DNA from: Prado023 sp963700475
Lineage (GTDB): Bacteria > Actinomycetota > Actinomycetes > S36-B12 > CAIYMF01
Reading direction: 5' to 3'
NCBI GenBank assembly: GCA_963700475.1
Contig: CAVOXR010000015.1
Span: 248,001 to 312,000, forward strand
Length of the DNA stretch: 64,000 bases
This document shows, one piece after another, positions 1-11,300 of the stretch; within the stretch, counting starts at the first letter, position 1; every line of letters begins with the position of its first letter. Below the pieces are notes generated by a model, which did no database searches, had not been told where the DNA came from, and saw only the letters and a program-made list of their open reading frames with translations. Position numbers and translations under genes: made by a program.

Positions 1-567
1 CCCGTTGATGACCACGAGAAGGCCTGCCTGGACCTCGCGCACCTGGGCGACCGGGCCGCCGTCCTGCCAGAGGTCCTCACAGATCGCCAGGGCGACGTCG
101 ACTCCGGCGATCCGAACCACGCACGGATCGGTCCCCGGGACGAAGTAGCGGAACTCGTCGAACACCCCGTAGTTGGGCAGGTGGTGCTTGCTGTAGCGGG
201 CGACCACCTGCCCGCCGTGCAGGACGGCGGCCGCGTTGATGGGCGCCCCACGCGGGGTTCCCAGCGGGTTGTCCCCGCCGCCGTCACGCAGGTCGAGGTA
301 CCCGACGATGGCCGCGATGCCGCCCAGGCCCTCGTCGGCCAGCGTCACGGCCAGGGAGTCCAGCGCGCTGATCGAGGCCTGCTGGAACGACCAACGCAGC
401 GCGAGGTCCTCGATCGGGTAGCCGGTCAGCACCATCTCGGGGAACGCCACCAGGTGCGCGCCGGACGCGGCCGCCTCCCGGGTCCGCTCGACGATCATCC
501 GTGCGTTGCCCGCGAAGTCGCCGACGACGGGGTTGACCTGGGCCAGGGCGATGCGCAGTTGGGGCAC
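1..567 (-). CDS. nadE: Glutamine-dependent NAD+ synthetase, N-terminal part (cut by window edge)
   Basis: The frame runs open from a GTG at 567 to the left edge and gives 189 residues of a nitrilase-type glutaminase domain. This domain frees ammonia from glutamine for the C-terminal NAD synthetase domain, which lies outside the window, in the last step of NAD biosynthesis in the cytoplasm. The catalytic triad is visible: Glu44 in LVAFPEM, Lys127 in RYSKHHLPNYGVFDE and Cys163 in LAICEDLW. The LPNYGVFDE stretch is characteristic of bacterial NadE and argues against a stand-alone nitrilase. The start is chosen because homologues begin close to the QLRIALAQ strand; no strong ribosome site is seen. 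It is transcribed away from glnA2. Confidence 0.93.
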   Translation of the reverse strand, partial: MPQLRIALAQVNPVVGDFAGNARMIVERTREAAASGAHLVAFPEMVLTGYPIEDLALRWSFQQASISALDSLAVTLADEGLGGIAAIVGYLDLRDGGGDNPLGTPRGAPINAAAVLHGGQVVARYSKHHLPNYGVFDEFRYFVPGTDPCVVRIAGVDVALAICEDLWQDGGPVAQVREVQAGLLVVING

Positions 568-640
568 GAGGAGCAGGCTACCGACACCAGCGAGAGCCGA
601 GCCCGCCGCGCGCCAGGGCCACCACCGATGAGCAGACCCT

Positions 641-700
641 CCGCCAGGGCCAAGACCCTCCCGCCAGGGCCAAGACCCTCCCGCCAGGGCCAGGACCCTC
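641..700. repeat. Three tandem copies of a 20-bp unit upstream of glnA2
   Basis: The unit CCGCCAGGGCCAAGACCCTC occurs at 641-660, 661-680 and 681-700. The first two copies are identical and the third differs by one base (A to G). A partial copy lies near 610-620. The array sits in the 296-bp gap between the divergent nadE (start 567) and glnA2 (start 864), where both promoters must be. The rest of the gap is G-rich and shows no clear promoter. It could be a slippage-prone spacer or a set of binding sites; the sequence alone does not decide. Confidence 0.85.
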
Positions 701-863
701 CCCATCGACGCGGAGGTCCTGACCCCGGGCGGAGGGTTTGCCGTCCTTGGGCGAGCTTCGGGGCGCGGTCTGGCGCGGGCTCCGGGCGGGGTATTGGGTG
801 GGGCGTGGGGGCGTGCGCGCCGCGGCCCGCGGCAGCCGGGGGCGATGGGGCAGTATGTCCCCC

Positions 864-2201
864 ATGGACAAGCAGACGGAGTTCGTGCTGCGCACGGTCG
901 AGGAGCGCGACATCCGGTTCGTCCGGCTGTGGTTCACCGACGTGCTCGGGTACCTCAAGTCGGTCGCGATCGCACCGGCCGAGCTCGAGAGTGCGTTCAG
1001 CGAGGGGATCGGCTTCGACGGCTCGGCCATCGAGGGCTTCGCCCGGGTGCAGGAGGCCGACATGCTGGCCATGCCCGACCCCGGCACCTTCCAGGTCCTG
1101 CCATGGCGCGGGGAGTCCCAGGGCGTGGCGCGCATGTTCTGCGACATCACGATGCCCGACGGGAGCCCGTCGTTCGCCGACCCGCGCTACGTCCTCAAGC
1201 GCACGCTGTCCCGGGCCGCCGACCAGGGGTTGACGTTCTACACGCACCCGGAGATCGAGTTCTACCTGTTCAAGGAGCCCCACCGGCCCGGGCAGACGCC
1301 GGTCCCGATCGACGACGGCGGCTACTTCGACCACACGCCCCAGGGCTCGGGGTACGACTTCCGCCGCCAGGCGATCCAGATCCTCGAGGCCATGGGGATC
1401 TCCGTGGAGTTCAGCCACCATGAGGGCGGGCCGGGCCAGCAGGAGATCGACCTGCGCTACGCCGACGCGCTGACGACCGCGGACAACATCATGACGTTCC
1501 GGCTGGTGGTCAAGGAGGTGGCCCTCGAGCAGGGGGTCTCGGCGACCTTCATGCCCAAGCCGCTGCGCGACCATCCTGGGTCGGGGATGCACACGCACCT
1601 GTCGCTGTTCGAGGGCGACCGCAACGCCTTCTTCGAGGCCGGCGCCGAGCTGCAGCTGAGCCAGACGGCCCGCTCCTTCATGGCCGGGATCCTGCACCAC
1701 GCGCCCGAGATGAGCGCCGTCACCAACCAGTGGGTCAACTCCTACAAGCGGCTGGTGGGTGGCGGGGAGGCACCGGCGTGGGTGTGCTGGGGGCACAACA
1801 ACCGCAGCGCTCTCCTGCGTGTGCCCATGTACAAGCCGGAGAAGGGCAACTCGACGCGGATCGAGTACCGCGCGATGGACTCCGCGGCCAACCCGTACCT
1901 CGCCTACGCCCTGCTGCTGTCGGCCGGTATGAAGGGCATCGCCGAGGGCTACGAGCTCCCGCCCGGCGCCGATGACGACGTCTGGGCGCTGAGCAACTCA
2001 GAGCGCCGCGCCATGGGCCTCAACCCGCTGCCGATGAGCCTCAACCAGGCGATCCAGGCCATGGAGCGCAGTGAGCTGGTGGCCGAGACGCTCGGCGAGC
2101 ACGTCTTCGACTTCTTCCTGCGCAACAAGCGCGCGGAGTGGGAGGAGTACCGGCGCCAGGTGACGCAGTTCGAGCTGGACCGCTACCTCCCTGTGCTGTA
2201 G
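864..2201 (+). CDS. glnA2: Glutamine synthetase, GlnA2 type
   Basis: A 445-residue glutamine synthetase-family protein that would ligate ammonia to glutamate using ATP. The N-terminal beta-grasp region reads FVRLWFTDVLGYLKSVAI, and the catalytic domain carries the GSGMHTHLSLF and NNRSALLRVP-type motifs. Length and N-terminus match the actinobacterial GlnA2 subgroup (about 446 residues) rather than GlnA1 (about 478). The ATG at 864 (MDKQTEF) is preferred over the ATG at 855 because relatives start there. It is followed after 9 bases by glnE, so the two are probably co-transcribed. Some GlnA paralogues act on other gamma-glutamyl acceptors such as polyamines, so glutamine synthesis is likely but not proven. 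Confidence 0.92.
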   Translation: MDKQTEFVLRTVEERDIRFVRLWFTDVLGYLKSVAIAPAELESAFSEGIGFDGSAIEGFARVQEADMLAMPDPGTFQVLPWRGESQGVARMFCDITMPDGSPSFADPRYVLKRTLSRAADQGLTFYTHPEIEFYLFKEPHRPGQTPVPIDDGGYFDHTPQGSGYDFRRQAIQILEAMGISVEFSHHEGGPGQQEIDLRYADALTTADNIMTFRLVVKEVALEQGVSATFMPKPLRDHPGSGMHTHLSLFEGDRNAFFEAGAELQLSQTARSFMAGILHHAPEMSAVTNQWVNSYKRLVGGGEAPAWVCWGHNNRSALLRVPMYKPEKGNSTRIEYRAMDSAANPYLAYALLLSAGMKGIAEGYELPPGADDDVWALSNSERRAMGLNPLPMSLNQAIQAMERSELVAETLGEHVFDFFLRNKRAEWEEYRRQVTQFELDRYLPVL

Positions 2202-2210
2202 GCGCGGACC

Positions 2211-5156
2211 GTGACCGAGCCCCCGTCAGGTCGAGCCGACACCCCCGCGGGCAGGTTGGCGCGACTGGGCGTCCCCGACGCGCAGCGCACCGGGGCAGCG
2301 CTCATGGACGTGGGCTGGTGGTCCGAGGACCTGCTCGAGGAGGTGGGCGCCGCCGCCGACCCGGGGCAGGTCGTACGCACGGCCCTGGACCTCCAGGCGG
2401 TGGCCCCGCAGCGCATCGCCGCGGTCGCGGCCGATCCTCGCGCCTGGCGCCGGTTCGCGCTCACCACCGGCGTGTCCATCGCGCTCGCCGAGCACCTCGT
2501 CCGGCACCCCGAGCACCTCGAGATCCTGTTCGAGGACTCCACACCGCCGGGCCCCCAGGTGCTGCGTGACCAGATCGTGGACGCCGTCACGGGGGTCGGT
2601 GCCGGAGCCGCCGACGCCCTTCGCGTGGCACACAGGGCCGCCCTTCTCCGGATCGCCATCGCCGATGTGGCGCACGAGGCGCACTTCGAGCTGACCGCCC
2701 TGCGCCTGTCCGAGCTGGCGGACGCGGTCCTGTCGGGCGCGCTGGCCGCGGCCCGCGAGCAGCTCCCCGCAGACGCCCCGCAGGCTCGGCTGGCCATCAT
2801 CGGGATGGGCAAGTGCGGCGGGCGCGAGCTGAACTACATCAGCGATGTGGACGTGATCTTCGTCGCGGAGCCGGTCGAGGGTGTCGAGGAGTCCGCCGCC
2901 CTGCGCACGGCGACCACCCTGGCATCGAGCGTGATGCGCCTGTGCAGCCAGCCGACGGGCGAGGGTGCGATCTGGGAGGTCGACGCGAACCTGCGCCCGG
3001 AGGGGCGGGCCGGGGCTCTCGTGCGCACCCTGCGCAGCCACGTGGGCTACTACGAGCGGTGGGCCAAGACCTGGGAGTTCCAGGCCCTGCTGAAGGCCCG
3101 TGCAGTGGCGGGGGACGAGGAGCTGGGGGCCGCCTACATCGACGCCGTCCTGCCGTTCGTGTGGTCGGCCGCCGACCGCGACGGGTTCGTCACCGAGGTG
3201 CAGCGGATGCGCCAACGGGTCGAGCGGAACGTGCCGGCCAAGGACGCCGATCGCCAGCTCAAGCTGGGCAGGGGAGGGCTGCGCGATGTCGAGTTCAGCG
3301 TGCAGCTGCTGCAGCTCGTGCACGGTCGCAGCGACGTCATGCTGCGCAGCCCGACGACCCTGACGGCCCTGGAGTCCCTGGCCACCTGGGGGTACGTGGG
3401 GCGCGAGGACGCCTCCGGGCTCGCCGGGGCGTACCGGTTCCTGCGGACGTTGGAGCACCGGATACAGATGCACCGGATGGTGCGCACGCACGTGGTTCCG
3501 CGTGAGGACGAGGACCTGCGACGCCTCGGGCGCTCGATGGGCTTCATGGCCGATCCCGGCAAGGAGCTGGTCGACGCCTGGCAGCGGCGGGCGCATGAGG
3601 TCCGGCGCATCCACGAGAAGCTGTTCTACCGGCCGCTGCTCGACGCGGTCGCGCGACTGGACAGCGGGCAGGCCCGCCTGACCCCGCAGGCGGCCCGCGA
3701 GCGACTCGACGCACTGGGCTTCCGCGACCCGGCGGGGGCGCTGAACCACATCGAGGCCCTGACATCCGGGGTCAGCCGCCGTGCGGCGATCCAGCGCACG
3801 CTCCTGCCCGTGATGCTCGGGTGGTTCGCCGACGCCCCCGACCCCGACGCCGGACTTCTCGGGTTCCGCCGGGTCAGCGAGGACCTCGGGGGGACCCCCT
3901 GGTACCTGCGGCTGCTCCGTGACGAGTCGGCGTGCGCCGAGCGGATGGCTCGCGTGCTGGCCAGCAGCCGCTACGCCTCCGAGCTGTTGCAGCGGGCCCC
4001 GGACGGAGTGGCCCTGCTCGCCGACACCGCCGAGCTGAGGCCCCGGCAGTCCGGCCCCCTGACTGCGGAGTTCCTGGCCACCGCCGCGCGCTACGACGAG
4101 GCGGCGGAGGCAGTGGCCGCCGTTCGCGCCCTGCGCCGGCGAGAGCTGTTCCGGATCTCAGCCACCGACGTCCTCGAGCCGCTCACCGTCGACGACGTCG
4201 GAAACGCCCTGACCGACGTCGCCGACGCCACGATCTCCGGGGCACTGCAGGCCGCGACCTCCGAGTTGCAGCGCGCCCGTGGCTCGGCGCTGCCGACCCG
4301 GATGCTGGTGATCGGCATGGGCCGGTACGGCGGGGGCGAGATCGGCTACGGCAGTGACGCCGACGTCGTGTTCGTCCACGACCCGCTGCCCGGTGTCGAC
4401 GAGCGCGAGGCGGCCGCCGCCGCGACCCTGGTGGCCAACGAGGTCCGCTCCCTGCTCAACGCGCCGTCGCCGGATCCCCCGTTGCAGCTGGACACCGACC
4501 TCCGGCCCGAGGGCAAGCAGGGACCGCCGGTGCGCACGGTCGCCTCGTACCTGGCCTACTACGACCGCTGGCGCTCCTTCTGGGAGGCCCAGGCGCTGCT
4601 GCGTGCAGACCTCGTGGCGGGGGATCCGGAGGTCTGGGCGCGGGTGCGCACGGGGATCGACCCGATCCGCTGGCCGGCCGACGGGGTCGGTGCGGACCAG
4701 TTGCGGGAGATCCGTCGGCTCAAGGCCCGGATGGAGAACGAGCGGCTGCCGCGCGGAGCGGACCCGACGCTGCACACCAAGCTCGGACGCGGTGGGCTCT
4801 CGGACGTCGAGTGGGTCGTCCAGCTGCTGCAGCTGCAGCATGCTCACCGGATCCCCGAGCTGCGCACGACCAGGACGATGGCGGCCCTCGAGGCAGCTCG
4901 GCGGACGGGACTTCTCGAGGCCGCCGACGCCGACGTGCTCTCGGATGCATGGCGGATGGCCACCCGGATCCGCAACGTGGTGATGCTCGTACGAGGTAGG
5001 GCCACGGACATGGTCCCCACCGAGGTCCACGAGCTGGGTGCCGTGAGCCGGATCCTGGGATATGCCCCGGGGGAGTCCGGCGCCCTGCTCGAGGACTACC
5101 GCCGTACGACCCGACGCGCCCGGGCGGCAGCCGAGCGCCTCTTCTACGGCCAGTAG
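2211..5156 (+). CDS. glnE: Bifunctional glutamine synthetase adenylyltransferase/adenylyl-removing enzyme
   Basis: A 981-residue protein with the two-headed GlnE layout. The first nucleotidyltransferase domain has its GMGKCGGRELNYISDVDV motif near residues 197-215, and the second has GMGRYGGGEIGYGSDADV near 701-718. Helical linker and C-terminal segments contain the repeated KLGRGGLRDVE and KLGRGGLSDVE blocks. GlnE adenylylates a tyrosine of GlnA1 when nitrogen is plentiful and removes the AMP when it is scarce. The target tyrosine is present in the GlnA1 encoded at 43.3-44.7 kb. The start is a GTG 9 bases after glnA2. No frame break is seen, unlike several other long genes in this window. 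Confidence 0.95.
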   Translation: MTEPPSGRADTPAGRLARLGVPDAQRTGAALMDVGWWSEDLLEEVGAAADPGQVVRTALDLQAVAPQRIAAVAADPRAWRRFALTTGVSIALAEHLVRHPEHLEILFEDSTPPGPQVLRDQIVDAVTGVGAGAADALRVAHRAALLRIAIADVAHEAHFELTALRLSELADAVLSGALAAAREQLPADAPQARLAIIGMGKCGGRELNYISDVDVIFVAEPVEGVEESAALRTATTLASSVMRLCSQPTGEGAIWEVDANLRPEGRAGALVRTLRSHVGYYERWAKTWEFQALLKARAVAGDEELGAAYIDAVLPFVWSAADRDGFVTEVQRMRQRVERNVPAKDADRQLKLGRGGLRDVEFSVQLLQLVHGRSDVMLRSPTTLTALESLATWGYVGREDASGLAGAYRFLRTLEHRIQMHRMVRTHVVPREDEDLRRLGRSMGFMADPGKELVDAWQRRAHEVRRIHEKLFYRPLLDAVARLDSGQARLTPQAARERLDALGFRDPAGALNHIEALTSGVSRRAAIQRTLLPVMLGWFADAPDPDAGLLGFRRVSEDLGGTPWYLRLLRDESACAERMARVLASSRYASELLQRAPDGVALLADTAELRPRQSGPLTAEFLATAARYDEAAEAVAAVRALRRRELFRISATDVLEPLTVDDVGNALTDVADATISGALQAATSELQRARGSALPTRMLVIGMGRYGGGEIGYGSDADVVFVHDPLPGVDEREAAAAATLVANEVRSLLNAPSPDPPLQLDTDLRPEGKQGPPVRTVASYLAYYDRWRSFWEAQALLRADLVAGDPEVWARVRTGIDPIRWPADGVGADQLREIRRLKARMENERLPRGADPTLHTKLGRGGLSDVEWVVQLLQLQHAHRIPELRTTRTMAALEAARRTGLLEAADADVLSDAWRMATRIRNVVMLVRGRATDMVPTEVHELGAVSRILGYAPGESGALLEDYRRTTRRARAAAERLFYGQ

Positions 5157-5250
5157 CCGATCCTGCGATGGCATGGGCGATAGGGCCATCGGACCCTGTC
5201 GACCCCGCCAAAGGTCCCGGACAGATTTCCCCCGCCGGGTGTCGGGTGCG

Positions 5251-5297
5251 TATCATGGGTCACGAAACATGAAGGTTTACTCATATAAATCATGGGT
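5251..5297 (+). promoter_or_regulatory. AT-rich direct repeat upstream of fas, possible promoter/operator
   Basis: The 180-bp gap between glnE and fas contains the only AT-rich patch in this part of the window. The 9-base word ATCATGGGT occurs at 5252-5260 and again at 5289-5297, 37 bases apart, and flanks a TATAAAT at 5284-5290. This could hold the fas-acpS promoter and a regulator site, but no good -35 hexamer is seen and no known operator consensus is matched. Confidence 0.3.
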
Positions 5298-5336
5298 ATA
5301 CCTGGGGGCACCCAGCACCTCCCGAGAGGCTCGACG

Positions 5337-8300
5337 ATGACCACGACCGCAGGCCAGTCCCACCCGACCGTGACCGGTGCCCCCGCCGCCGCCCTGGCGG
5401 GCAGCATGGCTGCCGGGCTCGGCGCCGGGGCGCATCGCACCTCGCTGCTGTTCCCGGGGATCGACGCGGCCTGGCCGCGCGCCCTGGCCACGGCCCTCGT
5501 GGGCCACCCCGAGCTGGCCGCATGGGTCGACACGGTCGTGACCGACCTCGACGACTGGGCCCAGACCCCGGCAGTGCGCAGCCTCGGGCTCTTCGCCGAC
5601 GGGTTCTCGCACCTGCTGCCGTCCAGCCCCGAGGACCCGATCAGCCCGGTCGCCGCCACCGGTCCGTTCTCCCTGGTGGGCAACCTCCTGACGAACCTGG
5701 TCTGCCTTGCGGCGCTGGACAGCGAGGGCCTGAGGCCGGCCACGACCGCCCCGACAACGCGCAGCGCCGGCCACAGCGCGGGGCTGCTGGCCGCCGTGGT
5801 GGCGACCGCGCGTGGGCGGGACGGCCTCGTCCCGGTGCGCATCGCCGCTGATGCCGCCCGCATCGCCGCGGTGATGGGCGCCTATGCAGCCCGGCACCCG
5901 TGGGCGGTGTCCGACTCGGCCGTCGCCGCTGCCCTCGCGGGGGACGAGACCGCCGGCACGCCGATGGTCGCGATCTCCGGGCCGCGGACCGCGCGCCTCG
6001 CCGCGATCCTCGCTGCCGTCGGTGCCCAGGACCAGATCGCCATCGCTGTCGTCAACGGCCCGACCAGGCACATCCTGGCCGGCGACCCGACTGCCCTCGC
6101 GCACCTGCGGGTCGGGCTGGAGGGGCTCTCCCAGGCGGAGGCGAAGAAGCGTGCCGCAGGCCAGCTGGGCGGGACCCCCTTCCGCTTCGCGTGGGAGCCG
6201 CTGGCCAGCTCCGTGCCCTTCCATCACCCCGACCTCGAGGGTGCCGCGCAGGACGCCCTCGCGCGGATCGCCGAGCTCGGACTGACGCTGCCAGCCATCG
6301 GATCCGCCCGGATCACCGACCCGGCCACCGGCCAGGACCTGCCCGCCGACGACACCCTGACGGCGATCGTGTCCTCGGTGCTGGCGCGACCCCACGACTG
6401 GGCCGGTGCCGTGACGGAGAGTGTCCCGGCGGGGACTGTCGCGATCATGGTCAGCCCGCTGGGCGCGCTCGCCGGGCAGACCGCCGCCGATCTGCGCGGC
6501 CGTGCCGCGCTGGTGATCGATCCGGCGACAACGGCCGGACGCATGGCCCTGTTCACCCCGGGCAGCGCACCGGCGATCCCCGAGACCTACGAGCGCTTCG
6601 CGCCGCGGGTGGTGCGCGACGCGGCTGGTCAGCTGCGCCTGGCCAACCTGCACACCCGCAGGTCGGGCCGCTCCCCGATGATCCTTCCCGGGATGACGCC
6701 CTCGACGGTCGAGGCGCCGATCGTCATCGCGGCGGCCAACGGCGGCCACGTCGCAGAGCTGGCCGGCGGCGGCCAGGTCACCGAGCGCATCTTCACCGAG
6801 CGCCTCGCCGAGGTGGCCGAGGGCCTCGAGCCGGGGCAGGAGGTCGTCCTCAACGCGCTCTACCTGGACCCCTACCTGTGGAACCTGCAGGTGGGCCGCG
6901 AGCGGCTCGTGCAGAGGGCGCGGGCGGCCGGGGCTCCGATCAACGGCGTCACCATCTCTGCGGGGATCCCCGACAAGGCGGAGGCGTTGGCGCTGCTCGA
7001 TGAGCTCGCGGCGGCGGGGATCTGGCTCAACGCGTTCAAGCCCGGCACGGTCGCCCAGGTCCAGGAGGTCCTGGCGATCGCCGCGGACACGCCGCACACG
7101 CTCTGGATCCACATGGAGGGCGGTGTGGCCGGCGGGCACCACTCATGGGAGGACCTCGACGAGCTGCTGCTGTCGACCTATCACCTGATCCGCGAGCACG
7201 AGAACGTCGTCCTGGCCGTCGGTGGCGGGATCGCCGACCCCGAGCGGGCCGGCGCCCTGCTCACCGGAACGTGGGCGCATGCCCACGGTGCGGCGACCAT
7301 GCCGGTCGACGCCATCCTGCTCGGGACGGTCACGATGGCCACGCGTGAGTCGGCCGCATCTCCCTCGGTCAAGGCCGCCCTGGCGGCTGCTGCCGGGCAC
7401 GGCGGCTGGGTCCCCCGTGGCAAGGTCGCCGGAGGGACGACGTCCGGGCGCTCGGGGCTGAACGCCGACATCCACTTCCTGGACAACAGCGCCGCCCGCG
7501 CTGCCCGGCTGCTCGACTCCGTCGCGGGCGACGAGGCCGCCGTGGCCGCGCAGCGCGAGGAGATCATCGAGGCGCTGGCCGCGACGGCCAAGCCCTACTT
7601 CGGGGACGTCGCCGAGATGACGTACGCCGAGATGCTGGAGCGCTTCGTCGTGCTCACCGCGCTCGGCCGCAACGGTCGTTACGAGGACGGTGCCTGGCTC
7701 GATGTGACCCACCGCAGCCGGTTCACCGCCCTGCTCCAGCAGGCCGAGGCCCGGCTGAACCCGGCTGACACGGGGCGCATCGAGTCCCTGTTCGCCGACC
7801 CCGCGTCGGTCGACGACCCGGCCGCGAGCCCTCGAGCTGCTCATCGCCACGTACCCTGCCGCGCGCACCGCCCTGATCCACCCGGCCGACGTCGCGCACT
7901 TCCTGTCCGTGGCACGCATGCCCGGCAAGCCGGTGCCGTTCGTGCCGGTGATCGACGGTGACGTGCGCCGCTGGTACCAGTCGGACTCCCTGTGGCAGTC
8001 GCACAGCGACCTCTACGACGCCGACCAGGTGCTGATCATCCCCGGCCCCGTCGCCGTGTCCGGGATCACCACCGTCGACGAGCCGGTCGCCCATCTCCTC
8101 GATCGCTTCGAGACCTCGGTCGCCCAAGCGTTGGCGGCGGTCGACCCGGTCGGCACAGATGCCCGCGACATGGCCGACTTCCGCCTCGGGCAGAACCCGG
8201 CTGCGCCTGCGTCGGGCCCCGAGGCCCTGCTCGCTGCCGCCCTCGAGTCCCCGACGTGGACCTGGATGGGGGCCAGCAGGCCCAACCCGCTGCACCGGAT

Positions 8301-11300
8301 CGGCGCGGCGGACGAGTGGTCGATCCTCGGTGGGATCGCCACCTGGTCCTCAGGCGAGGCAGAGACGGCCACGCTCACCGCGCAGCCGGATCGTTCCCTG
8401 GCCCTCACGCTGAACTGGCCCGACCTCGGGCTGCCGGGCGATGGCGAGCTCGTGCTGCCCATCGAGGTGGCGACACATGCCGGCGTGGTCACCTTCTCGG
8501 TGACCGAGGCCAGCCTGGAGGCGGCCGGCTCAGGGCTCCTGACGATGTTCGCCGCCGGGACCGAGGGCCCCACCTCCGTGGAGGATGTCGCGGCCGCCCA
8601 TGCCGCGACGGTCGGTGCTGCTGGCGCGCTTCCCGATCGGGTGATGTCGGCCCTGTGGCCGCACGTCTTCGCCGGACTCGCCGACGCAGGCCTGGCATCG
8701 TCGATGTTCGACCTCGTGCACCTGCGCCACGAGATCGCCGTGTCGCCCAGGTCCGCCGATTCGGCCGCCCTGGCGTCTGCTGGCGAGCCCCGGCTCAGCC
8801 GGGTCGATGGCGGCCTGGTGATCACGGTCGACTCCCAGATGGACGCCGCGACGGTGACCGACCGGTTCTTCGTGCGGCGCGCGGTCATCGACCCGTCGAT
8901 CCCGGACGCCACCGCCCCGGGGGCACGGGAGCGGGTCGTGGCGACCCCGGTGCGCACGCTGGGCAGCCTGACCGTCACGGCGCCCAGTCAGCTCGAGGCC
9001 TTCGCCACGGTCAGCGGCGACGCGAACCCGATCCACCGCAGCGACCTCCTCGCCAGGTTCGTGGGCCTTCCCGGACGCATCGTGCACGGCATGTGGACCT
9101 CTGCGGCCGCGACCCGCGCCGTGCTCGAGTCGGCAGCCGAGGGCGACTCCAGTCGACTGCGCGAGTGGGCGATCGACTTCGTTGCCCCGGTGCTGCCGGG
9201 CCAGGATGTGACCTTCACGGTCACCCGCACCGGCGTCCGCGACGGCGCTCGCGTCGTGTCGGTCGAGGCGACCACCGAGGCCGGTGTCGTCGCGATGGGC
9301 AGTGCCGTCGTGGCCGGGCCGCGCACCATGTACGTCTTCCCGGGCCAGGGCATCCAGTCCCAGGGCATGGGCATGGAGGGCTACGCCCGATCCAGTGCGG
9401 CGCGCGAGATGTGGGATCGCGCCGACGCTGCCACGCGGGAGCGCATGGGCTTCTCGATCCTCGAGATCGTTCGTGACAACCCGACGTCGATCGAGGCGGT
9501 GGGCACCACCTACCGGCATCCGGCCGGCGTCCTGCACCTGACCCAGTTCACCCAGGTCGCGATGGCCACGCTGGCCATGGCCACGGTCGCCGAGATGCGC
9601 GAGGCCGGGGTCTTCGACCCGGATGCGGCCGTCGCCGGGCACTCCGTCGGCGAGTACAACGCCCTGGGCGCCTCCAACGGCGTGCTCACCCTCGAGGGGG
9701 CGATCGAGCTCGTGTTCGCCCGTGGGCAGGGGATGCACGGGCTGGTCCCGCGCGACGCCGCAGGCAACTCCGACTACCGCCTGGCCGTGATCCGTCCGCA
9801 CCTGGCCCGGCTCTCGCACGCCCAGGCCGAGGAGCTGGTCGCCGCAGTCGCCGCCGACACCGGTGAGCTCTGCGAGATCGTCAACCACAACCTGCGCGGC
9901 AAGCAGTACGCCGTCGCCGGAACCCTGGGGTCCCTGGCCGAGCTGGAGAAGCGGATCGGCCCCGGCCAGCCCGGCCGGCCCCCGATGCTGCTCGTCCCCG
10001 GGATCGACGTGCCGTTCCACTCCTCAGCACTGCTCGGTGGCGTGGCCGACTTCCGCAAGCAGCTGATGAAGAAGCTGCCCGAGCACATCGACACCGAGGC
10101 GCTTGTCGGGCGCTACATCCCCAACCTGTACCCGCACCTGTTCCGGGTCGACCGCGAGTACGTGCAGGGCGTGTACGACGTCTGTGCCTCGCCGATCCTG
10201 GCCGAGGTCCTGGCCGACTGGGACGCTGCAAGCGCTGACCGGGACGACCTGGCCCGCACGCTGGTGATCGAGCTGCTCGCGTGGCAGTTCGCCTCACCGG
10301 TGCGGTGGATCGAGACCTTCGAGCTGATGTGCACCCCCGTCGAGCTCGGGGGGCTCGGTGTCGAGCGCATCGTCGAGATCGGGGTGGGTAGCGCACCGAC
10401 GCTGGCGAACCTCTCCAAGGGCTCGCTGGCCCTGCCGACCCATCGCGGTTCCCGCCCTGAGGTCCTCAACGTGGAGTTGGACGCCGACGTGGTGTTCGAC
10501 ACGTCCGAGGACCCGGCGCCAGTGCTGGAGGTCGAGGAGCCCGACTCGACCGAGGCAGACGTCGCCGTCGCGGCCCACGCCGCCCCGTCGGCTCCTGCCC
10601 CCGTGGCCGGCGCCGCTGCCGTCGCCGATCTCCCGGTCGACCACGCCACGGCCGTGGCGGCCCTGCTCGCGCTGCGCGTCGGGGTGCGGGTCGACCAGCT
10701 CGAGCACGACTCGATCGAGTCGTTGGTCGACGGCGCGTCCAGCCGGCGCAACCAGGTACTGATGGACATCGGCAAGGAGTTCGGTGTCTCGGCGATGGAC
10801 GGCGCCCACGAGGTGCCGCTCGTCGAGCTGACCAGCACGCTGGCCCAGAAGACCGCCGGGTACCGCTACCCCGGTCCGGTGCTGTCCGCGGCCGTCGACG
10901 GCGCGGTCACCGCGGCACTCGGCCCGCGCGGGTCCTCTCAGTCCGCCCTGGGCAAGCGCGTCACTGCGCACTGGGGCCTCGGTGAGGGCTGGATCGCCCG
11001 GACGGCTCTCGCGCTGGCGCTGGGCACTCGCGAGGGCAGCAGCCGTCGCGGCGGTGACCTCGCAACCCTGACGGAGTCGAGCGCGGAGGGCCTCATCGAC
11101 GAGGCCGTTCGGGCCGCCGCCGCGGAGGCGGGTGTCGCTGTGTCCCCCGCGTCCTCGGCTGCCACCGGTGGCGGGACCGTCGACGCCGCCGCGGTGAACG
11201 AGCTGCGTGAGCACGTCGAGGGCATCCTCGTCGACCAGGCCTCCGAGGTCCTGGCACGCCTGGGCCGGGTCCCGGTCAGCGATCCCCTGGACGCCGACTA

